DNA from: Liolophura sinensis
Taxonomy: Eukaryota > Mollusca > Polyplacophora > Chitonida > Chitonidae
Reading direction: 5' to 3'
NCBI RefSeq assembly: GCF_032854445.1
Contig: NC_088302.1
Coordinates: 17,727,338 to 17,791,337 of the forward strand
DNA length: 64,000 nt
Position numbers and translations under genes: made by a program. Below, one piece after another: positions 46,601 to 59,800 of the stretch. Each line of letters starts with the position of its first letter. Position 1 is the stretch's first letter. The notes beneath the pieces are model-generated. The model saw nothing but the letters and a program-made list of their open reading frames with translations, ran no database searches and was not told where the DNA came from.

Positions 46601-49600
46601 AACTAAGCTACTAGTGAGATGAAGGTTTGGTACTTACCCACTCATCCATCAACTAAGCTACTAGTGAGATGAAGGTTTGGTACTTACCCACTCATCCATC
46701 AACTAAGCTACTAGTGAGATGAAGGTTTGGTACTTACCCACTCATCCATCAACTAAGCTACTAGTGAGATGAAGGTTTGGTACTTACCCACTCATCCATC
46801 AACTAAGCTACTAGTGAGAAGAAGGTTTGGTACTTACCCACTCATCCATCAACTAAGCTACTAGTGAGAAGAAGGTTTGGTACTTACCCACTCATCCATC
46901 AACTAAGCTACTAGTGAGAAGAAGGTTTGGTACTTAACCACTCATCCATCAACTAAGCTACTAGTGAGAAGAAGGTTTGGTACTTAACCACTCATCCATC
47001 AACTAAGCTACTAGTGAGAAGAAGGTTTGGTACTTACCCACTCATCCATCAACTAAGCTACTTGTGAGAAGAAGGTTTGGTACTTAACCACTCATCCATC
47101 AACTAAGCTACTGGTGAGAATAGGTTTGGTACTTACCCACTCATCTATCAAATAAGCTACTGGTGAGAAGAAAGTTTGGTACTTACCCACTCATCCATTA
47201 ACTAAGCTACTAGTGAGAAGAAGGTTTGGTACTTACCCACTCATCCATCAACTAAGCTACTAGTGAGATGAAGGTTTGGTACTTACCCACTCATCCATCA
47301 ACTAAGCTACTTGTGAGAAGAAGGTTTGGTACTTAACCACTCATCCATCAACTAAGCTACTAGTGAGAAGAAGGTTTGGTACTTACCCACTCATCCATCA
47401 ACTAAGCTACTAGTGAGAAGAAGGTTTGGTACTTACCCACTCATCCATCAACTAAGCTACTGGTGAGAAGAAAGTTTGGTACTTACCCACTCATCTATCA
47501 ACTAAGCTACTAGCGAGAAGAAGGTGTGGTACTTAACCACTCATCGATCAGCCAAGCTACTAGTTGGAAGGTTTGGTACTTACCCACTCATCCATCAACT
47601 AAGCTACTTGTGAGAAGAAGGTTTGGTACTTACCGACAGTGACCTCCGTCGAGAGCTGTGACGTGACGACACAGCCAGCAGTCTGCAGAATAGAGACCCA
47701 GGCATCCCGGAAATCAGCTGACAACGACACAACGCTCACAGCCAGTCCTGCCAGAGCATTCCTCTTACTGCTGTTAAAAAACAATTCACAAGACTGTCAG
47801 CCACAGGAAAATATATGTAGTTGATGTATATTATGTCCCTTGTGGGACTGATCGGGAGAAATTTTGATCGGCGTCCTATACTCACATTACATCACTGAAA
47901 TTTGCAACAATTTCAAGTTGAGGTGCAAGGGATGAGATTGATGTCAGAAAATCTAAAACCTATTCTTAAACCTTTTTTCTCTTACTAAATAAATCTCTGA
48001 GTCTTTTCAACCAAATTATGCACATCGTTATTGCAGCAGACAATGTCCTACACCTTTTTTATCCTTCCAGTGAAAGAAAACGTTTCTCAAACACTTTCAG
48101 GGGCCTACTTTCCTCTGTTTTCCAGCACTTTCTTGAGCTTTTCAGCTGAAGTCCAAACATTCATGTGAAGAATAATGGATAATGTTTAGGTAGCTTCCCT
48201 ACTGGTTTCCTTCCATCATAATGCTGGCTGTTGCCATGTATGTTAAATGTTATTGAGTAGGTTGTAAAACAAAAATCAAAACAATAAATAAATCTTCATT
48301 CGTCTATATCTAACATAAGGCAACATGATCATTAATTTTGAAAAATCAAATATTTTTCAAGGTCATATCCCAAATTTACTGTAAATCTTCAACCTTTTCA
48401 ACGCATGCAATTATTATTAAAATGACGCCAGAAATGATTTGTGTCACTAAAGATGCCTGCTTTTTAAAACTGTGCAAATTGTTTCTGTACACCCCATAGT
48501 TCTCTCAGAATGTTTCACAAAATTGGTGTCATATGCGGTTTAAAAGGTTGAAGAATTAGGGTAAAATTTTTTCAAGTTCTTTTAAGGTCTGAAAACCTCT
48601 TAAAGAAAGAAACAATGAGAACCCTGGTTTACACACGATCTGCACATGGAACAGATTCGGTGGCTAAACCTTGTAGTTAATGTTGTGTCCACAATTCGAT
48701 CGGGTTTATATGCGTGAAAATTCAAGAACGATAACTTGCTACTTTTAGTCTCTTTTGAAATAAGAAGTCTGAAGTACTCAAACCTACTTTAAATTAGAAA
48801 TACTTCATCCCCATATGAGCCTGCATACCAAATTTTGAATCCTTGTGTGTAACCGAATGATATTCATTGTGTTCACATTGCTGAAAATCAATATTTTCAT
48901 TAACAAGAATAAATACCATTGAAAAAGAATGATTCAATTATCTTACCACTCCATTATTTTCCTGGTTTCTATGTTTAGTCCTGCTGGTAATATGTAAGAG
49001 AGTGGATCCAGTAGCCTCCCCTGAATGACAAAAGCATCCTGAATATCAGTGGTGAACAACGACAAATGACAGAAGCCAAAACATTTATGCATTAAATTTG
49101 TAATAAACACCAGCTTTCCAAAATGACCACTGAACGGAATGTCTGGATATCCTTCTCACATCTCCTGTTGCCTACATTTTCTTGAACTGACTCAATTGTT
49201 ATTAGAACACCTTTGCCTGTTGATAAAACTTCTCAAATATTGACGTTATTACTTCACCTAATGATAGAATTTCGTTGATCAAGAGAAGCGCCTCACCTGT
49301 TTGCAGGAGTCTCTGATCCAGACATGTGATACGCAGGTGACTCCAGCCGCCAGACATAGGAAGTATTTCACAGTTCTCTGGTAACTGTCTGACACCAGAT
49401 AACAAACCTGAGCCCTGGTCACCTACACAGTCAGGTAAAAAAAATGCCGTTAGCAAAAGCTAATATCATGGAAAAAGAAATCGTCACCTGTTCTACACTT
49501 ATATGAATGACATATGAGGACAAGAAAATATGTAGATCGAGCAAAGACTTGAAATTCAGCGAGGTTAAACAACAGTATTTTGATATTCACAACATCTGGA

Positions 49601-50780
49601 TATCTTCAGTGATGACCAAATTTAGCGCCTTTCTCGGAGTGACCTACAGAATCTGCCATGTGTACCAGAAGTTAATAAGTGGGTGACCATTGGATGTATT
49701 CATGCAGAAAAGGTTTTATGCCACATCCTAATTATGACTACTGCTTACCAAGCTTGGAGGTCAATGAAATTAAAATAAATTTCCATACCATATATAAGAA
49801 TTAAAAATTTTATTAATAAACTAGGGAGAGTGCTTGTTTTTCCACAAATCGTGACATATATAATTACTTCATAAATAATGGAGAAGATGTTAGAATAAGG
49901 ACAAACAAAAAATAATAATAAAAAATATTAACTTCATGCAAGCTTTATAAAAACACTACAATAACACACTGATGGAGAATTTTTTCTTTACTTCTCAATA
50001 AGGTGTTTTGAGTTTTTGTTTCTTGTTTTTTTTTTTTTTCCAACAAAGCCCAGGCAACAGACTTGCTTCAGCCTACCTGGTTCAAGTCAAACTTGTCCAG
50101 AATGACTCCACCACCTGCTGTTATTTGAGCTTTCAAATGTTCTTTATCAAACGGTACAACCACCTCATCTGTGAATAAACAACAATAACATCATCATCAG
50201 AGATTCTGTAATATTTATACAACAATAACAACATATCACAATGAGTTGAGATATCAAATTACGCTTGAAAATAACCCCTCTCATCTCTGCTCCAGTCTTA
50301 CTTTGAATCTCTTTGATTTCATTTCATTTGATATTTTAAAAGAGGCCTTTAGAAGGCCACAAGACACATGACAACCTCAACTAATTTATTTAGCTTATTA
50401 GTTTCATCAACTTGTTGACTTAGCTTACTAGTCTCATCAACTTGTTGACTTAGCTTACTAGTTTCATCAACTTGTTGACTTAGCTTACTAGTCTCATCAA
50501 CTTGTTGACTTAGCTTACTAGTTTCATCAACTTGTTGACTTAGCTTACTAGTCTCATCAATTTGTTGATTTAGCTTATTAGTTTCATCAACTTGTTGACT
50601 TAGCTTACTAGTCTCATCAACTTGTTGACTTAGCTTACTAGTTTCATCAACTTGTTGACTTAGCTTACTAGTCTCATCAATTTGTTGATTTAGCTTATTA
50701 GTTTCATCAACTTGTTGACTTAGCTTACTAGTTTCACTATTTTACCATCCACAAAGACAGTTTTACTGTACACTTTATCC

Positions 50781-50826
<46 letters not shown>

Positions 50827-53800
50827 ATAACACAGCATTTGGAGAACAATCCTGAAATTTCTGAAATGTTCACCTTCAATAGCACTTTCGTCCGTGGATC
50901 CCTCAAACGAAGATTCTATCAACAAGTGTTTCTCCTCTCTCCTCTGCTCCAGAGTCTTGTCCACATGGGTCAGAAGAAACACCATACCCTCAAACATGTA
51001 CCTGTCCGTCGGCATCGGTCCCTTGGCATCGTCAAATAATTCTGTCAAGCACAACATATACATGTATATGGAGTTTAATCTTCATTCAAGATTTGCATTA
51101 GTGTAACATGAATGTAATGCAGATGGAAAAAATCCAGACAGAAAAATTTCAACATCATATATTTTACTCTTTTTAATCTTCAAATCTCCCTGCCCATTGA
51201 AGTACATGTACATCTTCCCTACAACCTGATACAGAATCAAAACATCTCTACAGCAAAAACATCAATACTTAAACCTTTGAAGTTTTGCAGAAGACACAAG
51301 AGAATACATGTACATCTTCCCTACAACCTGACACAGAATCAAAACATCTCTACAGCAAAAACATCAATACTTAAACCTTTGAAGTTTTGCAGAAGACACA
51401 AGAGAATACATGTACATCTTCAAATAAAAAGTGGCCGCCTGCATTTATACTGAAGTTTGTAAGTGAATGCTGTTACTACATGGCTTATGACTACCGCAAT
51501 AGTCAATAAAGACATTGTTTTATTTTGACAAACAGAAAAATCAACCTTTCAGTGCACAAATCCTCTGCCACGTTCTTCTTTATTTTACAGCCACTGACCG
51601 TCACCAAATGAAATATATCATGCTATTCACATAGTTTCATTTTGTGCTGCTAATAATGGTACAACTGACATGAATGCATGCACCTTTTACCCCAATGAAT
51701 GCGACAGACCTGTTCTAACACGACGAGAGGACCTAGAAACAGTCTTGGGTGAATCTACAGCCCCTCCCAGCTGTTTGGGAGCTGGTGATGCCACTGCAAT
51801 GGACATAAAGCAAACTAAACACAATGCGTGCAACAACATATGGTTTAAACTCATTTCTCAATTATTTCATAATTACAAATGATTATAGATACAGATATAT
51901 TTACAAATTTAAACCATTTTAAACATTTTTTCAGTCTTTTAGTTTTCTTATGTCCTGATTACAAAATTTAAGCAACAAATATATACTTTTTGTTCAAATA
52001 TATACAATGTACATGTAGCCTCATTAATACAACTACAGTGATTTTAAATCAACAAAGTTAATGCCTTCCCATCATTCTCTGACACTGCACGTATATAATA
52101 TTCAACAGTGACAAAATACCAAAAAGACAAGCACCTATTCTCGTTTTCCTCCCACTCTGTGTTGGGGTTGGAGTGCTAGTCTGAGAGGGCTCAAATGCAG
52201 ATAATTTTCTCTTGACACCAGAGCCTGTTGATTTTGAACTCTTGGCAGCTGATTTTGAACTCTTGGCTGATTTTGAACTCTTGGCAGCTGATTTGGACTT
52301 CTTGGATGCTGGTCCTTTTCCCTTTGTTACCGGAGCTGGAGCTCTTCTAGAATGACGTTTGCCCTCCACAAGATTGTCTGGTGGAGAAGACCAAGTTTGC
52401 ATAATGATCACAACTGCCTAATGACAAAGGCTGCATATCAGAAAGGAAGTCTTAAGCTTTCTGATATTAATTTGGGGTAAATGTCCTAAAAGTCGCCTCC
52501 CAAAATGCATTTCTAAAGATAAATAACATATTACTTTTGATGTTGAAATTTAAATCTTTTCACAAGGATATCATCTTATCTTCTGAACAAACATCAAAGC
52601 ACCATTCTAAAATGAACAAAACTTTCAGAAGCAGGACAAAAAACGTAAGACTGATGAATGCAATTATTTATTTATTTTTTTGATTGGCGTTTTACGCCGT
52701 ACTCGAGAATATTTCACTTTCACGGCCAGCATTAAGGTGGGAGGAAACCGGGCAGAGCCCTGAGTAAACCCATGACCATCTGCAGGTTGCTGACAGACCT
52801 TCCCACGTACGGATTGATGAATGTAGGTCATTGTAGCAAAATTTCGGGTAGTTTACTATACATTGTACTGGAAATGATTAATCCTTTTATTCAATGATTT
52901 GTGTTAAATGTCTTAGTTAGGAAAATTCTACTTATATGGGTCGTCAGCTTCACAGGTGGCTGAAACCAGAGTACCTGAATAAACCACTGTTCTTTGGCAA
53001 ACCAATGACAGACTTTCCTACGTGCTATGCAAGGATGTTCATCTACAGGGAAAGCTCAATGTGTATGCCATATTGGTGGAAGGGACTTGAACTTCAGCCA
53101 GCTTCATGCCAGGCCACGTGAACAGCCATACAAGCTGTGAACAACACACACTGTAGAGGAAGCATCTTGAAAATTCTGTATCTGTGGCTGGGATTGAACA
53201 ATGATGTACCCCCAGTTACCTAGTGAGACCTGGTAGCAGTTGTGCAGCACACAACATCAACCCAGAAACGGAAGAAATTTTCTTCACTTTACTTTCTTTA
53301 ACACATCATACTCTAATTCCTTCAGATTGACATTTATTGGGTGTTTCCACTGTAAAGGGCTGCAAGTTATCTCATCTGTTAAGTCTACAGAAAGTATTTG
53401 ATTGTCATTACAACTCTGGTGCCCCCAGCTGTGCACATCTCTGCCCAAGTCGAGTGTCAAGTTTCCACATATGGAGGCGAGGCTTTGATGTTCAGTTAGC
53501 CCTGAAATGGGATTACCCATTCCCCCATTTCACACCCCCAACACTCATTGGGATGCCCCCCTGTGGTAAAGCCTCAAATCATGTCCGAAATTTTGGAAGA
53601 ATTATGTATACCTGATGAAGTAACTGATTTGAAAAAAGGTGATGAGATTTGAGAGGGTAGTAAATTTCAAATTGCTTGTTTCTGTCCTGTGCCAATTCAC
53701 ATACACGTAGATTCGATTCATGACCATCAGTACTTGATATCTATTTCATTATTTATTTATTTACGAGTTTTACGTCGTATCCCAGGTACAACTGGAGAGG

Positions 53801-56800
53801 ACGTCAGCATGAGCTGGACTTGATCTCACATTGATCGCACTGGTGACAGATGACAGCTGACTTACCAAGACTAACATCTGCTGCACTGGTACTATGGGAG
53901 GGGCCAGGGGTGGATGGGTCAGGGCTCTGCCCCAGTATACACGCTGCCTGGTCTGCACTCAGGATCACCTTACTTCTCATGTACCTGACAGTAACGAGTA
54001 AGGACACAGGTGTTACACATGCATTTCTCTTAATTTTCACTAAATAACAGCTGGGTACCGTGTTTTAAAAAAAAGAATCTTTTTTATTCAGCGCAAATAC
54101 CAGTCTAAATCAGAGAAGTTATTATCACTTACAAATACTAGGTTATTCTGATCTTAAAGTCACATATAAAATTTTTTTTTTAACTCTTGCTCTTGAAATC
54201 TTTTCTATATGTGATTTTCAGAAAGAGTATTACATACCTGTTTGTGACACCGTCATCTGTCTCCACAGTATACCCCGAGTTTGTCCCACGCCCGTAGTAG
54301 CCAATCACAAGCCCAGGATCATATCCTCCATCGCTGGACTCCACCAGGACTGACTGACCAATACTAAGTCTGTCCACGATTATCACATCACCAAGTCGCA
54401 CAGCCAGATGGTCACCGTCCGCAAAATCTACCAAGCATCTGGACAACACAGAACAATTGTGTGATGAAACCTACCACATGTGCACCACAATCGTCTATTT
54501 TTTCCTTTTCTATTCCAAGTTTTTTATGAAAATTTGGTTCTATCAGTCTGTGTGCCCATTTTTTTCTTTGTTTTTGTGAACAATTAAAACCTTCACATAT
54601 CATCCGATTTTGATAAAACTTTGTATGCATGTTCACTTTTTGAAACCACAGATTAGGTTTAAAAACCAATCCAGCTTGGGAATTAAGGCATGTGTTTTAA
54701 TATACTCAGCGTGTGATGAAAATTTTCTGAATTTACTTGTTTTGTCGGAGGCTAAAAATCAGTTTCAATGTAACTTCTGTCATATCACAACAATACCTCT
54801 GTAACACTTGTACACCAAACAACCAAGCAAGACTGCCAATCTTAAAATTGTACAAAGTGGCCCGAATCAGAATTGAATCTGTGACTCTTACCAGTATGAT
54901 ACACATGTGTTAATAAGCTATCAAGGCAACATACTTGTCATTAGGTTTGGGTCCAACTAAGGTTCCTGGATAGTAGTAACCATCTCTCCATTTTGCTATC
55001 ACTAAGGCTCCTGCAACAGTCAAATAAAGACAAAAATACTGAAGACAAAATACTAACACAAAACAGCTCTGCTCATGAAAATATTATACACATGCAATCA
55101 TAGTGACCAATAAGACAGAAACTGTAAGAACCATTTCCTTAACAAAAACTATCACGGCTGTACAGAACAGATATCCTCTTCCTACTGCCTGTACAAAAGC
55201 ACTGACCCGCACAGATTATCTTATGGCTGCATGTTTTATGCCATATTGCAGTAATAACGCATACTTTACTCTCATCAGTGTAACCTCATGAAATTATACC
55301 AAAAGTCCAACACAAAGTGTTGTATAAACATAATGTGGCTGAGGTGGCACTGTTCAAAACCCATTGGTTGGTTAAAAAGTTTTTGTCCCTTTTGAAAGGC
55401 AAATCAAGCTATGACTCATAAGCTCATGAATTTTCCCCACTTTTACTGATGCTATAGAGTAGTTTCTTTGACAATCCACCAACCTTTATGGTGGATTTAC
55501 ACACACATCCTACTGTAATTCTTCAACCTTTCCACATGCATAATCGCAAACGCCCCTAGATTCCTACAATAAGTGTGCTACTGGTGAGCCAGTGGTGAGT
55601 CAGTGGCTTGCCCGTGGGAACCTTTAACCAGCCTGATACTACAACATCGAAACTTGTCAGACATCTTTCATACTAGCTGATGTAACCCACCTTTCTGTGA
55701 GCTGACTGTGTCAGGGGTGACTCTCCTATACTCTGTCCCCTGCAGGCCTAACTCTGGTTTCACCTTCCCTTGGAGAGGGAACTCTGGGCTGCAGTATCAG
55801 ATTAAATGAAAGATTTATAACTGGCGTGATAGTGAAATTTATCTGTAATGGTACATGTAGTAAAAGGATTTACTGTGTTAGCCACGCCAGGATTTAACAT
55901 CAAGATTTATTATTATAGTCATACCACGCTGATGTAGCATGTTCTGAAGAGAAGAGGTATGATGCATGACCAACCTCACAACAACTTGGCCGTGAATAAC
56001 AACAATGCCAAATTTCTTCATCAGTACTGATGCCAGTGTCAATTGTGTCCGCTCTTAACTTGAAGTCAAATGGCTTGAAAACGCTACACCTATATGTACA
56101 CATGAAGCTATTGACCTGTCTGTACAAAATTACATTCCTATACATATTTTGTACGTTTTTTCCTGTTTTTTGTCATATTTATAACTATGGAATGCTTTGG
56201 TGTTAAATAAAAATATTATTATTATTATTATATTTCCCAGGCCTAATTAAAAAGCAGACATCATCACAAGATGTTATCTGTTATGTTACCAGGCTCACTA
56301 CACTTTTGGTCAAGAACTACGAAAACAATTAATATGAACATCAATCTTTACATCATTATTTAATGCCCGTTAATGTTGTTATACCTGATGTCATCAGAGT
56401 TTCCACTAGTGTCAGACTTTATCTTTGCTTTCCCTTTCTTTAGTGAAGGAGCTTTTTTAGGGGAATCCCCTACGTGAATGACTGAAAAAAAAAAAAATAA
56501 GTAAACATTTATCAATTACAACCTTTGACTTTAAACCCAAACCATAATCTTCAGTTAAGATAAGTATTTATTTCATTGGCATTCAATGCTCTCAAAATTT
56601 TCACTTATACAAAGGCAGTCAGGTTCAAGGATGGAAGAAGCTGGAGCACTCAGAGTAAACCACTGATATTTGTTAGGTACATGTACTTAAATTAAATTTC
56701 AATTTCAGATTTAAATGTTGATCTGATTAAGTTTCTACTTTCCAATCCTTCAAAAACCTGTTACATACATGAACACCGCACCGGACTTTCACAGAAACAT

Positions 56801-59800
56801 GTATGCCTGAAAAGTTCCACTCTGATGTTCCATCAAATTCCAGATTTCAAACAAATGGAAAGAAAAACAAGTTAGAAATTCAATGTGGATGTCTGAAATA
56901 CTCCCCACCTCATCTTCCCAGTAATAGGCCTCCTCTAAATTACATCCCTTGTTATACGATAGCAAATATGACTTATCGTGATACTTCTTTTTGAGGCGTG
57001 AAATGGAAGCCAACCTAGCTAAGCATGTATGGCGTAGGTTATGTCACGAGAGTTGCTACTGTTTTCTAGACAACAGAATGTAGGAAAACATGACATCAGC
57101 CAACGTGAGTCGCAGAAATGGCAAGAGATGTTACATGATGTCAACCTTTTTTAGCTTTAATAGGTTGAATACAGATGTTGACTTCCTTGTATGCTGTAGT
57201 TTATGTGATCACGTATTTCACTGCAGATTTTTAAATTTCCTCCAAATTATTTTAATGAAAAAAATATTAATTCTGTCCACATCACTTTACAATATTAAGA
57301 ACTATGCTCAAGACAGGTCTTCAACAACCTTATGTTGCTTTAACTTAGACACTCACCACCAGCCATTTTCACATGGACCACCTAACAACAACTTGCTCCT
57401 AAAAGCGTACCATTCAAATAGGAGAGGAGTGGTCCCAAGGCAGGTAATTCAGTGCTACCTTACTAAAATGCAATAATGATTAAAGTTTGAAAGACTTTAA
57501 ATTCCCCTTTGTGCTACTTTTCATCCACCATGTTGTGTAAAATTTACCTTTTCTCTTCTTTAAAGGCAGATCTTTACTACTGGAGGAGCTGTGGCATGAG
57601 CTTGACCTGGACACCTTGGACTTCTGACCAGATTTGAACATCCCACTTCCTGTCTGGTTGTTAGACTCACACCTTTCTTCTTCACTGATACCTTGCTCCA
57701 AAACCGTGAATCCACCACTAACCTGACGATCACCCATACTGCTACTGGAAACATCGGGAGAAATAATGACATTCTGTGTTTTCCCACCAGATATACGGTT
57801 GTCTTCACTACTGTCTGCGGCTTGCTTCTCGGGCCCAACAACAGGAGGAGGGTCCTCGTCTACAATTGGAGATAACTCCATATGGCTGACGTCTAAATCC
57901 TTGTGACCATGCTTGGAGCTGTCGTCCATATCGGAGCTTGTGAACAACACATCAGATCCATCTCTGCTCAGTCGACTTTTCAGCCCGGCATCACCAGTGC
58001 GGCTCACTGCGGGTGGCTGGTCAGCATGACCCGTGTCCTCTGCTGTTGTGGTTTGTGGTTTAGGGGCCGATTCAGCATGTTTAGGCTCTTCTCGGGATGA
58101 TGGACCCGATGATGACATTCTCTCCAGGCTACAGTGCATCCTGTCAAAGCTCCCGCTGCTGCTGGTTTTAGAACCGTGACTTCCTGAGCGAGATAGTGAG
58201 CTGCTGACGTCGCCAAGGTCACCAGAGGTCACAGTGCTGGCGCTGCGGGAGGGCGACGGCCCGGGGGATAGATAATCTTCCTCTTCCTGGGTTGTCATGG
58301 ACTTCCATTCCACCACAGGTTCTTCATTCTCCTGATACAAAATAACATCCAACGATCAGACAATATTATCACATCAGTACATTTTGTTTTTTCAATATCT
58401 TTTTGCAAACATTTGCATTCAGAGGAGATTTATTTATATGAAACTTAGCACAAGACTTTGGCTCTCTTGCACAATTCCTTGTAGCATTACATCCACACAA
58501 ATACCATAGCAACGCCACGACTTCAGTACTAGCTGCTATGGTAATTACATGCAAAGAAATTCAACAAGCGCCTTGGAAAATTGTCCTGTGAATCAAAACT
58601 GAACTCCATTTTTTCAAAGGTATAATCATGTAATATAAAGTGTTGACACAAAACAAACGAAAACACAAAATAAGCACAATTTTTGTTTCAGCAAAACATC
58701 ATAAAATTAAATGAGATATGGTGGATTTGCATATGATACAAATGTACTCCACATACCTCTCTTGTTTCACAGAACACAACTTTGCCGTCTTTCCTTTCCT
58801 CTATGGTAATTAGGCGTTTCTCATACAGTATTCTAGTCTTCGTGGTCACAATCTTCTTCCAGCGAACCCCTGGCTGTGAACTTCCTCCCTGTCCTCCTTC
58901 TGACACGTTCAGGGGAAGCTGATAATTACAGCCAAAGTGATAACGCAAATCAATTCACAGTTTTTCGAGTTTCGTCGATACGACAACAGACTGGCATGAC
59001 GGTGTAAAGTGTCATCTGCTTTACCCCACGTGTAGGGCTAGCTACTTGACAACATTCTTAACATTGTAGTTCTTGTGTTTGCATAGAACATAATGCCTGA
59101 TTATAGAGTTACCGTTCAGATCTGTTTCAACCCCTCATCCTAAAAAACTCATGTCATACTATTTGCTGTCTTTTCTTTTAAGACTGGACTGCTCAAATAA
59201 GACACTGTTACATGACTGGGATAGGACAGGAAATGATTTTACTGAAATAATATAAACCGACACGAAACATTTTCTTAGGTTTTAATACAGCATTAACATG
59301 CAAAAGTTTACACCTGGGGCTTTGCCTTTGTTTATATACGTTAACCAAGCCTGGGGCTTAATAACTGGGACACTATTAAATATCTCACGGTTCATTTTGT
59401 CCCAATATGCGCAACTTAACGGATACATGAAAAGGTACTATGAAACGAAGAGTATGGTTTTAAGCATAATAAAAAAAAAAATTTGCCAAAAGAATGATAA
59501 AATTTTTTTTTGGAGGCGTATTTTACATTTTTTAATCACACCTCTGTTTTATGGCTTTCTTTTGTCGTTGTTCAGGAATATTTGGAAATGAGGTCATCGA
59601 TGAACATAGCAATGGGGGATTAGCTTAGTGCCCCCTGTTTGGCTGGTTAATTTCCGGACTAAATGCTGTAGCCTTTAAGAGGAACACTGGTTTAAAGAAA
59701 TTTTCCACCCCAATGAGAAAGCTGAGAAGCCTTTTTGTACTATAATATGTTAGGCTACATCTTATACATCTTATGAGTTAAAATATATTTTACAAGCCAA

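Larger units (their letters stand above)
43846..47633 (-). other. TP53BP1: Last intron of TP53BP1, largely minisatellite
   Basis: This intron splits the second BRCT region (exons 47770-47634 and 43845-43667). From the donor end it contains a 50-bp array, a 40-bp array, then about 700 bp with no recognisable feature, then an R3 repeat at 44128-44340. The donor is GTAAGTACC at 47633 and the acceptor is TTTTTTGCACAG at 43846. Confidence 0.9.

Noticed and set aside
45041-47636. CRISPR-like regular arrays (40-bp and 50-bp)
   Set aside because: Units are head-to-tail without unique spacers and lie in an intron of an animal gene, so these are minisatellites.
57560-58222. Other-frame open readings opposite or within the long TP53BP1 exon
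   Set aside because: They are shadows of the true frame, which has matching splice phases and 53BP1 motifs (ENEEPVVEW, SGDLGDVSS).
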